NCBI GenBank assembly: GCA_038087015.1
Contig: JASBNA010000038.1
Coordinates: 391,885 to 455,884 of the forward strand
Length of the DNA stretch: 64,000 nucleotides
Direction: 5' to 3'
Source: Cerrena zonata
Lineage: Eukaryota > Basidiomycota > Agaricomycetes > Polyporales > Cerrenaceae
Part shown: positions 10,329 through 20,707 of the stretch, in pieces
Numbering within the stretch: position 1 is the stretch's first letter
Layout: every line of letters starts with the position of its first letter
Program-made: the position numbers and the translations under genes
The notes under the pieces: generated by a model
Told to the model about the DNA's origin: nothing
The model's database searches: none
The model's input: only the letters and a program-made list of their open reading frames with translations

Positions 10329-10945
10329 CAAAATACCGCTAAAAAGTGGTGACGATGGGCTCAATCGCTACTACTAGGCTATCGCACCTTTATTGTCGAC
10401 CTACCCAGACATATATACCAATCACACTTCTTTGATTATACCAAAAATTTCTCTACAACCCCGCGAGAGTCCATACGATTCTTAATGCAGATCACTGTGA
10501 TATGGCTCGAGTTACAAAATTTGGGGGAATTGACTCCCTTCAACTCCAAGCTGAGCATGTCTGATTGCTGGTACACAAATTACCATAACTCCTAAATGAT
10601 GTATTTTAGCCGTTGCATTATCAGAAGATGCCACCCTTGTCTATGGATCTCCATGTACTTAGTAGGGCTCCTCAACTCTGACAGTTCGGTTCGGTGGCTT
10701 GCCAAGATTGCGGCTATAAGGACACAGGCGTGTCCTTACGCTCTCCTGCCATATCAGGTAGCTCACCCATTCCAGAATAATCTTCAATAGCCTCCAGCCT
10801 TACAGAAAAGGCTTCACCCTAGTTGACATGATTCAGAGCGAGCACGCGCGAAGAAGGGGAGTCTATAGTTGACATACTGAGAGCTCAGTGCAGACCTTGT
10901 GGCTCAGTGACTTCTCTGTTGCCAATGTTGGTATACCGACGCATG

Positions 10946-10953
10946 TGACGTCA
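10946..10953. promoter_or_regulatory. CRE/ATF palindrome TGACGTCA upstream of paralogue C
   Basis: The same TGACGTCA palindrome as before copy B, again preceded by TTGGTATACCGACGC. It lies about 443 bases before the C start codon, further out than in B, because the intervening sequence has diverged. Confidence 0.5.
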
Positions 10954-11395
10954 CTGGCATCCTTCACCACAACTTGAAGACCATGAACTTTAGTTCAAAA
11001 TCCGTGACAATGCGGAGATTCCGGCTTGCGACTTTGGAGCACTCTGCAAGTAGCTACCCAAAACGTCCTCAATCAAACCGTGTTTCACGATGTCACAGAA
11101 CTATGGTAGGATGTTACGGATTTGAAACAGATGTTTTAAATGTCTTTCATATGTTAATCACCCTCTGACGTTGCAACATGAGAAACCCAAATTAAGGCTG
11201 GTCGCGACGATCTTCTTGACTACAAAGAGTAGCGAGAAAGGGTGGAAGCCCTAACTTCCGAACTATGGACCGGGTCTAGCCATCCCTATGTCTTCATATA
11301 AAGACTACGGGTTGGACTCCTACTTTTTACCACTGCTAACAACCTAACGACCACTTTACGAGAGTCATATAACCTCCTCCGCCTTTGTAATCGCA

Positions 11396-11760
11396 ATGGT
11401 GAGTAAAGTTATCGAAACGTTAATTTGTTTAATCTAAACTGACACGGAAAACCGCCACAGGGTGCTATTGTTTCAGCAGTTGCCAATGTCGTCGAGGCAC
11501 TCATTTCTGCCGTTGCGAATGTTCTCCTGATTGTCGTCTCGACGCTTGTGACTGTGAGTACGCTCGGAATCCATAATAAACCTTGGTCCTTAGCAAACGT
11601 ATATGTGTAGATCATCGTCTCAGTTCTCGACGTCATCATCGACATCCTCTGTTGCAACTGCTTTGGTGGTCGCTCTTTCCGTACAGGTACTCATGTTTAC
11701 AAATTCGGTAAACGTGGAGGTACAACTGGAGCTTCACCAAATGCGGCGGCGGCGAAATGA
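11396..11760 (+). CDS. Small MG-starting membrane protein, paralogue C
   Basis: Exons 11396-11398 (ATG only), 11461-11553 and 11611-11760 encode 81 residues. It is the most diverged copy: MGAIVSAVANVVEAL at the start (Gly2 and Ser6 kept), conservative Ile/Val/Leu swaps in the membrane stretch, the Cys cluster DILCCNCFGG kept, and a longer tail ending NAAAAK encoded by a GCG run. Conservation of hydrophobicity and cysteines, with change mostly among aliphatic residues, suggests purifying selection on a membrane peptide. A TATA-like ATATAAAG lies at 11296-11303. Function unknown. Confidence 0.85.
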
Positions 11761-12864
11761 GCAGTGAGGATTGGTTCAATCACTATAATCCCGCTATACT
11801 ATGTACCAATCAGTCATCACAATATCTACTCTTCGTAACTCTGTATGAATCATATTTCGGATGAAGTTTTACTCCGGTCTGATGGACAATTTAAGTCATT
11901 TTAGTCCGTCAAATTTGAGAACATACGGATTCGTTCACGCACGTTTGATGCCCCTAATTGCACAACTCCGCTAACGCTGACGGCGTGCTTCGACTCTTAA
12001 ATCTAAATTTAACCTACTGTTGTATCTCTAGATTTTGTTAGACTTTTCTCTATCCACGCGGTATGATATAATATTTAGTACAATACGAATAGCCAATATT
12101 CCCCGACTCCCGCGTCGATTAATCTCAGTATGGTTCAAGTGCTTCCCATTTATGGAAAGTGTATATCCAAAATAAGAATTCCATTTGTTCACCGAGGGCA
12201 CGCTTATGATACTCTAAAAATAGCGCTATCAACTCACCGACGTACTCAAAAAGCCATAAGCTATCTCAACATATTTAGATGAGCCGGTCTGAAATCTTCC
12301 AATTCCGAGCTCGAGATCGACATAATCTCGCAAGAATTGTACGCCATACCTGTTATCTTATCAGTTGACACTGCTGCGGCGCTCCGTTATCTCACCCAGA
12401 TGGGTGTAAAATGAATTGTCGTCTCACGCTTGAAGATAACCTTTGAGTTTCGGTCTTCGAGTTGAAGTCGGGATTCTGCTTTGGACATGGCTTTTTGGGA
12501 CAAAATATGGTCATAGGTATGCATACTCGGATCATGGTTACAAATATGTTAACAAATGGACAGTTTGGCACCCCACCCTCTCCAAGATTCGGACTCCAAC
12601 TCGGTTTGCAAAATTCGGCGTTAAAGGAAAACTAGATACTTGCGAACGTCTATGGAGATACGGGAAGTCGGGTCATGTGTATAACAGTGGCAGAATGAGG
12701 CATTTCTAGGCCTTACTCAGCCCTATAAGGGCAGGGGTGGCGGGCTTGAGTCTGTTTCGCTACTCGTCTTGCTTCCCACCGTCCACAGCAAGGTTTTTCG
12801 CATTGGGATTCACATCTCGGAACGTATAGTCTATTACAACAGATCAAATTGAAGCTTGAACAAC
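11761..12864. other. Intergenic, no gene recognised
   Basis: 1.1 kb between paralogue C and the amine oxidase. The longest frame (12443-12709, plus strand) encodes 88 residues without family motifs or low-complexity signature; I do not support it as a gene. The right end must hold the amine oxidase promoter. Confidence 0.5.
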
Positions 12865-15800
12865 ATGGCGACATCTGCAACCGTCGAAGGCGTCCCTGGA
12901 ACTGCCACCTCCATCCAGTCGACTACCAAGGCTAACTTGCCTGGGTTCAAACACCCCTTAGATCCTCTTACACCCGATGAGGTATGAGATCATTCCCTTT
13001 CAAGCCTATAGACTCCTTGGAGTTACTTCTTGATCCCGATCATTATATCCTCGACTAACTCTGTGATCCAGATCGTTGCGATCTCATTGTCCGTTCGCAA
13101 ATATATCGCAGCGAAGACATCAATCAAAGCCATTCGGTTCATCACGAACTACCTCCTGCCCCCTCCCAAGAAGGACGTTCTCGCCTACTTAGGTATCCCC
13201 TTAAGTACTGGCGAGGCACCGGTGCCTGTTAAGGAGATTGTCCGACAGGCTGAAGTAGACGTGAGTGATACTAGCCATGAATTTGAATTTGGAAGGATGC
13301 TGATATTCTAGTATAGTTTATCGACGTGGTCTTGGGGTAAGCTCACAACGTTAGATGCTCATTCCAGGGTCTTGTCTAATTCTGATTCAACAGAGATTCG
13401 TATAACGCTATCCTCTCCTTGATCAATGGCGCTTGGGAAGTTGGTCCCGTCGAGAAACTTCCAGAAGGCATCCAGCCCCAAATCAGTGTTGAGGAATTGC
13501 TTATGTGCGAGGACATCATTCGTGCCGATGAGCGGGTCCAGAAGCTTGCCAAAGAAGTTGGTGAGTCGCTTAGCTGGAGACTAGATGGATTCTCGGGCAC
13601 TCGCTAAGATGTTCCATTCAATAGGGGTCGAACCTCATCAACTTTGTGCCGATGGCTGGGCAATTGGTGTGTACCTTTAGTTGGTCTCGCTTCTCGATTT
13701 ATACCCATATGGACCCACAGGTTACGATGGTCGTTTCCCTAAGAAGCAGCGTATTCAGCAAGCATTGTTATTTGCTCGCTTCTCTGAGCACGACAACCTC
13801 TATGCTCACCCTATTGTACGTCTCTCTACTATTTACGTCGTTATTCATGCCTAACTTGACCTTTTCGATAGGACTTCATCCCAGTGGTTGATTCGTTGAC
13901 TCAGAAAGTAATTCATATCGATTTCCCACCTACTTACAAGGGTAGTGGTGTGGCGAGCGTGAATAATTCTCTTGACTTTACCCCTATTGGCAAAGATGCG
14001 ATTTTGAATGGATCTACTACTGCTCCTCCCCCGCTTTCGGATCCGCAAGTACCAAATCGTACCAGGTTACCCCCGCCCAAAGAATCTCAAGATTTCTTGC
14101 CTGATCTCCTTGAGAAGAAACTCGGCTCTAAATTCAAGATTAGAGACGATGTGAAGCCTTTACATGTTATTCAGCCTGAAGGCGTAAGCTTCAAGATGAA
14201 CGGAAATGAACTTGAGTGGCAGAAATGGAAGATGCATATCGGTCTGTCTATTATTGAATATTCGAAGCCGTAACCAATTTATCTGATATGCCACCGTGCA
14301 TTGGTCCCGTAGCCTTCCACCACAGAGAAGGCGTCGTGCTCTCCACAGTGACATACAATGATGATGGAGTCATAAGACCTATCCTCTATCGTCTCTCCCT
14401 CGCTGAGATGGTTGTGCCCTACGGAGCGCCGGAACATCCCCACCCAAGAAAACACGCTTTTGATTCGTAAGTCACGATTGTGTTCATGCCAATCTCGTTT
14501 ACTGAATAGTCGGGACCTTATCTCTTCTCCACCTGTCATTATTGTAGTGGTGAATATGGCATGGGTACGATGGCCAACGATCTGTCACTCGGCTGCGATT
14601 GTCTCGGAGAAATCCATTATTTGGTACGCTGGAGCGATGTTTGTTCCGCAATTATCTTTTGATATTGACTTTCGAAATGCGACTTCTAGCCAGGTTCATT
14701 CGTGAAACACGATGGTTCCGCATTCGTTATCAAGAACGCTATCTGTATTCATGAAGAGGACCACGGCCTCTTGTGGAAACACACTGACTTCCGTGTTGGT
14801 GGTCGGTCACATGCAGTACGTTCGCGTCGGCTCGTAGTGAGCATGATCTGTACCTTGGCGAACTATGGTCAGTTTCTTTTGTCTTTACAAATTCACTTGC
14901 ATGAGATCTTCGCCGTTCTGACCTATATTTCCAATGCTAGAATATATATGGAACTACTACTTCTATCAAGATGGAAATATCGAACTCGAGATCCGGCTCA
15001 CTGGTATCCTGCAAGTCTATGTCAAGGGTGAAGAGGATTCGAATCCCTTCGGCACCACTATTGCTCCTGGGCTCAATGCTCAATATCACCAGCACCTTTT
15101 CTCGGTGCGGGTAGATCCTATGATCGACGGACTCAGCAACACACTTGTGGAGACGGATGTCCTTCCGCTCGATGCACCTACTGGTTCAGCATTGAATTGG
15201 GGAGGCAATGGTTTCTATACGAAAGAAACTCCTATCACGAGTCAGAAGGACGGTGCGCGAGACTACGATTTGGAAGCAGATAGACGGTGGATCATCACCA
15301 ACCCTGGTCACAAGCATCCCGCATCCCAGAAAGCTGTTGGATATGCGATTGGTATGAAAGGCGGGATATGCCGAATGCTTCCTAGGGAAGACAGCTGGGT
15401 GTCGAAGCGAGCGGGTTTCACACAGAAACCCCTGTGGGTGGTGAAGGAGAAGGAAGGACCGAAGGGCACAGAACGAGTGTATCCATCCGGGAAGTACGTA
15501 CCGGGAACGAGAGGAGAAGACACGGAGGACATCATCACTTCCTGGGTGAAGGGCGATGATAGCCTCGTTGGTGAAGATATCGTGGTTTTCCTGACCGTTG
15601 GTACGTGTCATATTACGCCTAGTTATCATTATGCGTTAACCTTATCGTACCATCCCGCCAGGAACCACGCACATTCCCCGTCCTGAAGATTGGCCTGTGT
15701 AAGTTTTCTACTAAACGCTATCAGGTGGATTGATCGCTGAATGCTTGCTTCAGAATGCCGGCGGAGATGCTTCGTGTCAATTTCCGGCCCTTCCACTTCT

Positions 15801-15898
15801 TTACAAACAATCCAAGCATGGACGTGCCAGGTGCCAATGATAGCCATAGTAAGGCTGCCTTCGCAGATGGTCAGGAGAGCACGTGTTGCTCTAACTAA
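12865..15898 (+). CDS. Copper amine oxidase (topaquinone enzyme)
   Basis: Oxidises primary amines to aldehydes with release of ammonia and hydrogen peroxide, using copper and a self-made topaquinone (TPQ) cofactor. Starts MATSATVEGVPG at 12865. The first exon ends at DPLTPDE; about a dozen exons follow, all in phase, ending in QESTCCSN at 15896-15898. No signal peptide is seen, so a peroxisomal or cytosolic enzyme is likely. The N2/N3-like domains fill the first half. The catalytic Asp lies in KHAFDSGEYG, split by an intron near 14468. The TPQ tyrosine is in CTLANYEY, with the intron falling in the Glu codon just after it. Two copper His are in NAQYHQHLFSVRVDP and the third in TTHIPRPEDWP. 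All key residues are present and no frame break was found, so it should be active. Confidence 0.95.
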
Positions 15899-17813
15899 GC
15901 CACATTTCGGGAGCGAGTGACATTGAAGAACCACGACTTTGTATCTATATATGCACACTATCTGTAATACGTAGTAGCCGTCGCCTCACGCCGAAGTTAT
16001 GACGTGACCAAGTTTGAAAATTGAATTTTTGCGTCACTCTTGTATACGGTCATATGATCAGGCTGCAGTCAACCATGGCAGCTCGAAAATTGCCAGAAAG
16101 CAGGAATGGAAACAGTGATACTATGAAATACCTTTCTAAGGTAGATTCTATCGTTCTGTTTCTGTAATGAGGTGTCGGGGTAAGGCGTGGCTAGCGTTAT
16201 ATAGAATCTGTCAGGCGGATGATGCCTCCAAGCTTAGTCTCGGGATATCAAACTCTTATTGAACACAATCGATAGCATGTGGGCTTGGACTCGGACATGA
16301 CCATGAAGCGGCATACTTGGATGTTGAATCACCATTTGACAGGGTCTCACCTTACCGATCGACGACGGTGTTTTGGCAAGTTGAGAATAAAGTCAGCGAA
16401 ACATGCGGTTAAGCGGGCTGAAGGCTTTAATTCCCAAATACACCATCCCGAGTCGCCGTTACGGAGAGCTTTCCGACTCCGTCGTACTGCATGGCAGAGA
16501 AAGCACAGAATCTAGTAGCGCCGCGAACGTGTTCTTCTTTGACAGGGGTAATTAAACAGGGGTTCCGTGCCTGCTGTAGCTTGGCAAAAAGGCAATGTGT
16601 TGAATGTTCCTGTTAATGTCTGGATTGTCAGGGCCCTCGATTGTTCTGAAGTCAATAACCATCACCGTGAGCCGATATTCACATTCGACGCGGCTCTTCC
16701 GTTGAAAGGCGAAAGGAATCAACTCGCCGGTAACTCAGACCGAAGATCATAAATCGCGTGGGATCGACGCTTCTTCACTTTCTGGCATGCACTCGGGAGC
16801 AGAGCGTGTCTGGTAGGGCCCTGACTTCCGAGGAAGATGTCGCGATATGCCGTGAAAATTCTGAGTCGTATTCCGAGAGTGCGTCTAAGCAAACGCAGGT
16901 GGGCTACCTTCCATGCCATGGTTCATAGGCATGAGGCAGGAAACTCTAGTTGTTTCGCCGGGAAAGCTGGTGCACAGTATCTTCGAATTGGATGAATTGT
17001 TTCGTGAATTGCCAGAGAGCAGCTCGAAATGAAACGAAGATCAACGTCACGTTACTAGAAGTCAATAAACCCTGCAGAGCAACTGACCACTGTTGTGAGC
17101 AGTCAAGTGGAGATAGCGCACCCGGACCAACCTCGCGTGTGATCACGAGTATTTATCTGTACAGATCTACTTCCCATTCTGTGTCAATGGGCTCTCAAGG
17201 AAATCCTTAGAGGAATAATTCCAGGGGATACGTCACTGCACGCAATTTGGAAGCCTAGGGCAGAAGCTTGTCATCGCGTCTATTGATAGGCTGTGCGATG
17301 CCTCCGGGATGGGAAGCAGTCGACATATGAAGAAGGAATGAATAGTAAGTTTGACAGCGCTCCGATCTTGATCACTTGCCTCGCATATGAATTCAAAAGT
17401 GATGTCATTGACTGTACATTTTGGTTCTACTTGTCGGATGATAGACTTGAAAGAGCAAAAACAGGAACCGTTCTCGAGAGAAAAGAAGCAGCTCATGTTC
17501 ATTTGATCGCGGAATGCAGATAGGCTTGTCCCTTGCTCGGAGGAGGCCGAAATGACTATGCCGGGTGGGAAGTATGGCACTCAACATCCGCGTGAACGAG
17601 CCATGTTCATACATGCAGAGTGACTGGAGGTCTAGTGAATCACGGCACTTGTTAATTAATTGTAGAACCAAACTATTAAGAAACTTTACACACTTACCAG
17701 TAGTTCCTTCTAAAGGAATGTGTGGGACAAATTCCAATGACCAGCCAGACGGCTGTGATGGGATAGGTATGACAAAGACGTGGTCCCTGCAAGGGAACTC
17801 CAATGACCAGGTC
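15899..17813. other. Long intergenic stretch, no gene recognised
   Basis: 1.9 kb between the convergent 3' ends of the amine oxidase (plus) and LTO1 (minus). Open frames are short, overlap on both strands and carry no motif I recognise. A minus-strand frame at 17405-17971 overlaps the LTO1 end in another frame and looks like a shadow. Confidence 0.5.
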
Positions 17814-18470
17814 TCAAAAGCTGAGATCATCCCCACCCTGCCGAGCGGAGCGAGACGGGTGAGTGGGCCAAACTTTCTTTCTGTCATCACGGGGTGAAGT
17901 CTCGCTAAGCAAGGTTTCCTGCTCGTTTTCGTCCGGTGTTGGTGATGTTGTCGATGATGTACTATTAACACGAAGAGTAGGTCGTATGCCTAATGCGGCA
18001 CATAAGACCTTATACCTCGAACGGATTTGGCGGAAGAGCCTCGGGATGTCTAGATCCGAGGCACTCGTGGATGAGGGATTGACCTTGGGGAACTGGGAGA
18101 TGAGATCCAGTAGTTGCTTGGTGTGATGCACGATACGGGTACTACGCATCGAGAATTGTACAGTATGTTTAGAGGCGCCCATTATACGGAAAGTATGGTA
18201 CTCACTCTTCCTTTGTTGCTCGTTTTTCGCAGATCGTAGACCACATGTGTGCAAAGCCCTCATAAAATCCGACTTCCTCCCACATTTCGAACCCCTTCTC
18301 TCTGCCTAAGGCTCGACCTTCGATCAGCCCGTGGATGCGTCCGTGCGCGTATCCGTCTTTATATCCGTCATCATAGAACCTACGCTAGTTGTCGATAACG
18401 CCAACGTAGCAATCAGATTGCTCACGTACGTTTGCTCTACGTTTACAAGAGATTCTAGGTCAAAGTCCAT
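17814..18470 (-). CDS. LTO1: Lto1/ORAOV1, deca-GX3 Fe-S adaptor
   Basis: Lto1 pairs with Yae1 to bring the ABC protein Rli1/ABCE1 to the cytosolic Fe-S assembly (CIA) machinery, which serves ribosome recycling. Exons 18470-18430, 18379-18206 and 18141-17814 give 180 residues. It starts MDFDLESLVNVEQTFYDDGY and carries a run of Gly every fourth residue, GYKDGYAHGRIHGLIEGRA..GREKG, the deca-GX3 motif, followed by WEEVGFYEGFAHMW. The second half, with helix RLFRQIRSRYKVLCAALGI, is more variable. The C-terminal tripeptide is Leu-Ser-Phe, which fits the known [LIM]-[DES]-[WF] signal that CIA clients and adaptors use to bind the targeting complex. The third exon start at the tag/TACCCG acceptor restores phase. 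Confidence 0.93.
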
Positions 18471-18529
18471 TTCGTGCTGATAGCAGATTGCAAGACTTTG
18501 TTTTTGGTAGAGAGACAAATGTGAACCGC

Positions 18530-18740
18530 TAGATTCAAAATTGGGCCTTGCACTTACTTACGTAATCAGTGCCGCGGAGTTTGAAGTTTAAAGTATCGTC
18601 AGCGCCTATGTTGGCTCCTGAAGTAGCATTGATGTTGACACAATTCACCACTGGCACGAGCGTACAAAACATTAGGGTATCGAATGCAAAACATCTCTAT
18701 AATACAGAAAAAGACGTGGTAGAGCCAAGAGAGATAAATC
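18530..18740 (-). other. Coding-like stretch between WHI2 and LTO1, unassigned
   Basis: On the minus strand a frame reads TLMFCTLVPVVNCVNINATS and on to LNFKLRGTDY, then a strong donor gtaagtaagt near 18559. It could be a 3' exon of the WHI2-like gene (phase fits if a 160-base intron is assumed) or part of an LTO1 5' exon. Two other frames are also open through parts of it, so I cannot settle the model from sequence alone. Confidence 0.3.
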
Positions 18741-18841
18741 CGTGTGTGCACTGCAAAGACATGACCATTGACCGACGACCGTTCACATCAGACCTAAAAA
18801 TAAACATAATGACGTTCATTTTATCGCCCATTGTAAGTATT

Positions 18842-19979
18842 TCAGTGACATACCAGACTGAGTTCCAAGGTCCAGACACGTCTTGACCAGAGCTTGACTA
18901 TTCTCTCGGTCCCATTAGGTTCAGCGAGACTGACCTCAATGCCGTCCCACCAACATTTTCGCTAAACAAACGCGTTAGAATAGCACATTTGGAGAGAAGC
19001 GACCAACGTACTGCAGGTTTACGCCAGAACAAAAGGAGCTTCTGAGCGGTACCCATCTGGGCATAGTCAACCGTAACGTGCTTCTCGGCATTCGCATTGG
19101 TGGTATGGGTGATACCAGTCTTAAGATGGACAAGAGCTATAGAGGAAATGCAACAACGCGAGGGTTCCATAGCACGGTAACCCCACTCATCGTCCCGGTT
19201 GAAGCCACTAGTAAAATGTGTCAAGAAACGAAGCTTGTCATGAATAGTTGGAGGTTACCTCATGCATAACATGTCAATAAGATGTTGCTCGGCGACATTA
19301 TTCTCCTTGCTGACATTGCGTTGCAGAGCGGTGAAGATGTTACGTTTATGCAAGAGATATTCTCCACTTTGACGTTTGACATCAAGCAATTCATCATTAG
19401 CAATGCCGTTGGTGTTAGTAGCAGCCTTTCCGTCCTTCGGAGGGATAGAGAAGTATTCAAGTTCTTCTCGGAGGACAATGATAGCCTGCTTGGTCAGAAG
19501 GGGGTTCTGTGAGGGAGAAGGACCAAAGTCGGAGGTAGGCGAACCACCTTCGACAAGGTGTTGTTGAGCGGCAAAGAGACCTGGCGAGGAAGGAGTTCCA
19601 TAGAATGCCTCGGACGCATTCCGGAAGAAGGTAAGGACATATGAGAAACAGTCAGGGTCGAACTAACTACGCCATAAGCAAAAGAAGTACGCGTAGAAAG
19701 GTGATTATCTGTACCCACATCAACGGCGTAAAGCTCCTCATAATCGTCATTATCGCCACCATCTGATAAGGCAGCACTTTGGCGGCTGAGAACCAGACCA
19801 TTGGGGAAAAGGCAAAGCAAAACAGATTCGGGCAGGTTCATAATCGTCTCCCGGTCCACGGAGAAGCGCTTTCCTCTGAGGTCGAGGAGGAGCCTTGTGA
19901 GCAGGTTTGGCTGGAGGTTGGTCTGCACTGGGGTCTGTGAGACCTGCGTGATGGGCGAGTTGTTGATGTGTGCAGCCAT
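18842..19979 (-). CDS. WHI2-like BTB/POZ stress-response protein
   Basis: Whi2-like proteins carry a KCTD-type BTB fold; in yeast Whi2 works with the phosphatases Psr1/Psr2 in the general stress response and in restraining TORC1 at low amino acids. Exons 19979-19719, 19662-19259, 19207-19012 and 18961 to about 18854 are in phase. The BTB core reads LLDLRGKRFSVDRETIMNLP and ESVLLCLFPNG; after the first intron comes DFDPDCFSYVLTFFRNASEA, the second half of the fold. Later blocks include QAIIVLREELEYFSIPP and a C-terminal VWTLELSL. The start MAAHINN at 19979 is the first ATG in frame; an in-frame TTG further up is not used. The 3' end is unsure: translation without another splice stops at 18842 (ending LVCH), but a downstream exon is possible. 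Confidence 0.8.
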
Positions 19980-20707
19980 GGTCCTGAGGTCAGCTGGTCT
20001 TTGGGAGAGGAAGGAGTGGGGAGGACCTGGTTGACTCTGCGGCAAGAATGAGACGAGTAAGAGTGACGGTCAACTGCAAGCAGCACTGCAGCCAAATACG
20101 CACCAACAAAGAGCAGGCGCCCGTGGGCACTACCAGCCATCAGCGAGCCATCATGATTCCGCCACAATGGGCAAAGATGTTGGCTGGGGCCAGGAGATCA
20201 CACCCTGCAAGATCTCCCTTGGCCATCTCAGTCTATTGCAAAAAATAGATAGAGTGCCCTCAGTTCCGACTATCACCTTCATCGCCTGCTTCCCGGTCCG
20301 TGTCCCTGCTGCACGCCCGTTGTCGTAAGGAATCCTTCACCCAATCTCCTGTAACACCGATATTGTAATACCCTTCTCCCCGGGTGCGGTAGGTCTCCGC
20401 AATTTACACCGAGGCATGTTCCGACCAGATCGATGATCTGCTCCACAACTTCAAGCTTTAGCGTTGTGCAGCCGATGTGTGCCTACAATTTCAGTCACTG
20501 CTGTTTGGAACGTGATATTATTTTCAGCGGCGAGCTGTTTATTCCAGCTCAACTAGAAAGTCCGACGGAGAACCTATAATGACATCTAGTTTCCCGCTCT
20601 GAACTCTTCTCCCTACCCCCATTTGCTTTGTACATTCCGTGTCTGTACTCCAAAGAACCGTCGCTGAACTTGCCGTCGTCGTCCTTATATACGCCTCGTC
20701 GACGTCT
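19980..20707. promoter_or_regulatory. Divergent intergenic region between WHI2-like and MED25-like genes
   Basis: 728 bases between divergent start codons. It must hold both promoters. An ATG with an open frame at about 20127 (minus) is cut by a stop after 12 codons unless spliced; it may be an upstream ORF of the WHI2-like mRNA. No TATA box stands out. Confidence 0.45.

Noticed and set aside
12443..12709. 88-codon plus-strand frame in the gap before the amine oxidase
   Set aside because: No splice signals, no family match, and a length expected by chance in this amount of sequence.
17405..17971. Minus-strand frame of 188 codons overlapping the LTO1 3' end
   Set aside because: It runs in a different frame from LTO1 and has no recognisable motif.
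19980..20045. Longer N-terminus for the WHI2-like protein starting MPQSQPG
   Set aside because: That start codon is TTG. A preceding cag could be an acceptor, but no upstream exon joins in phase.
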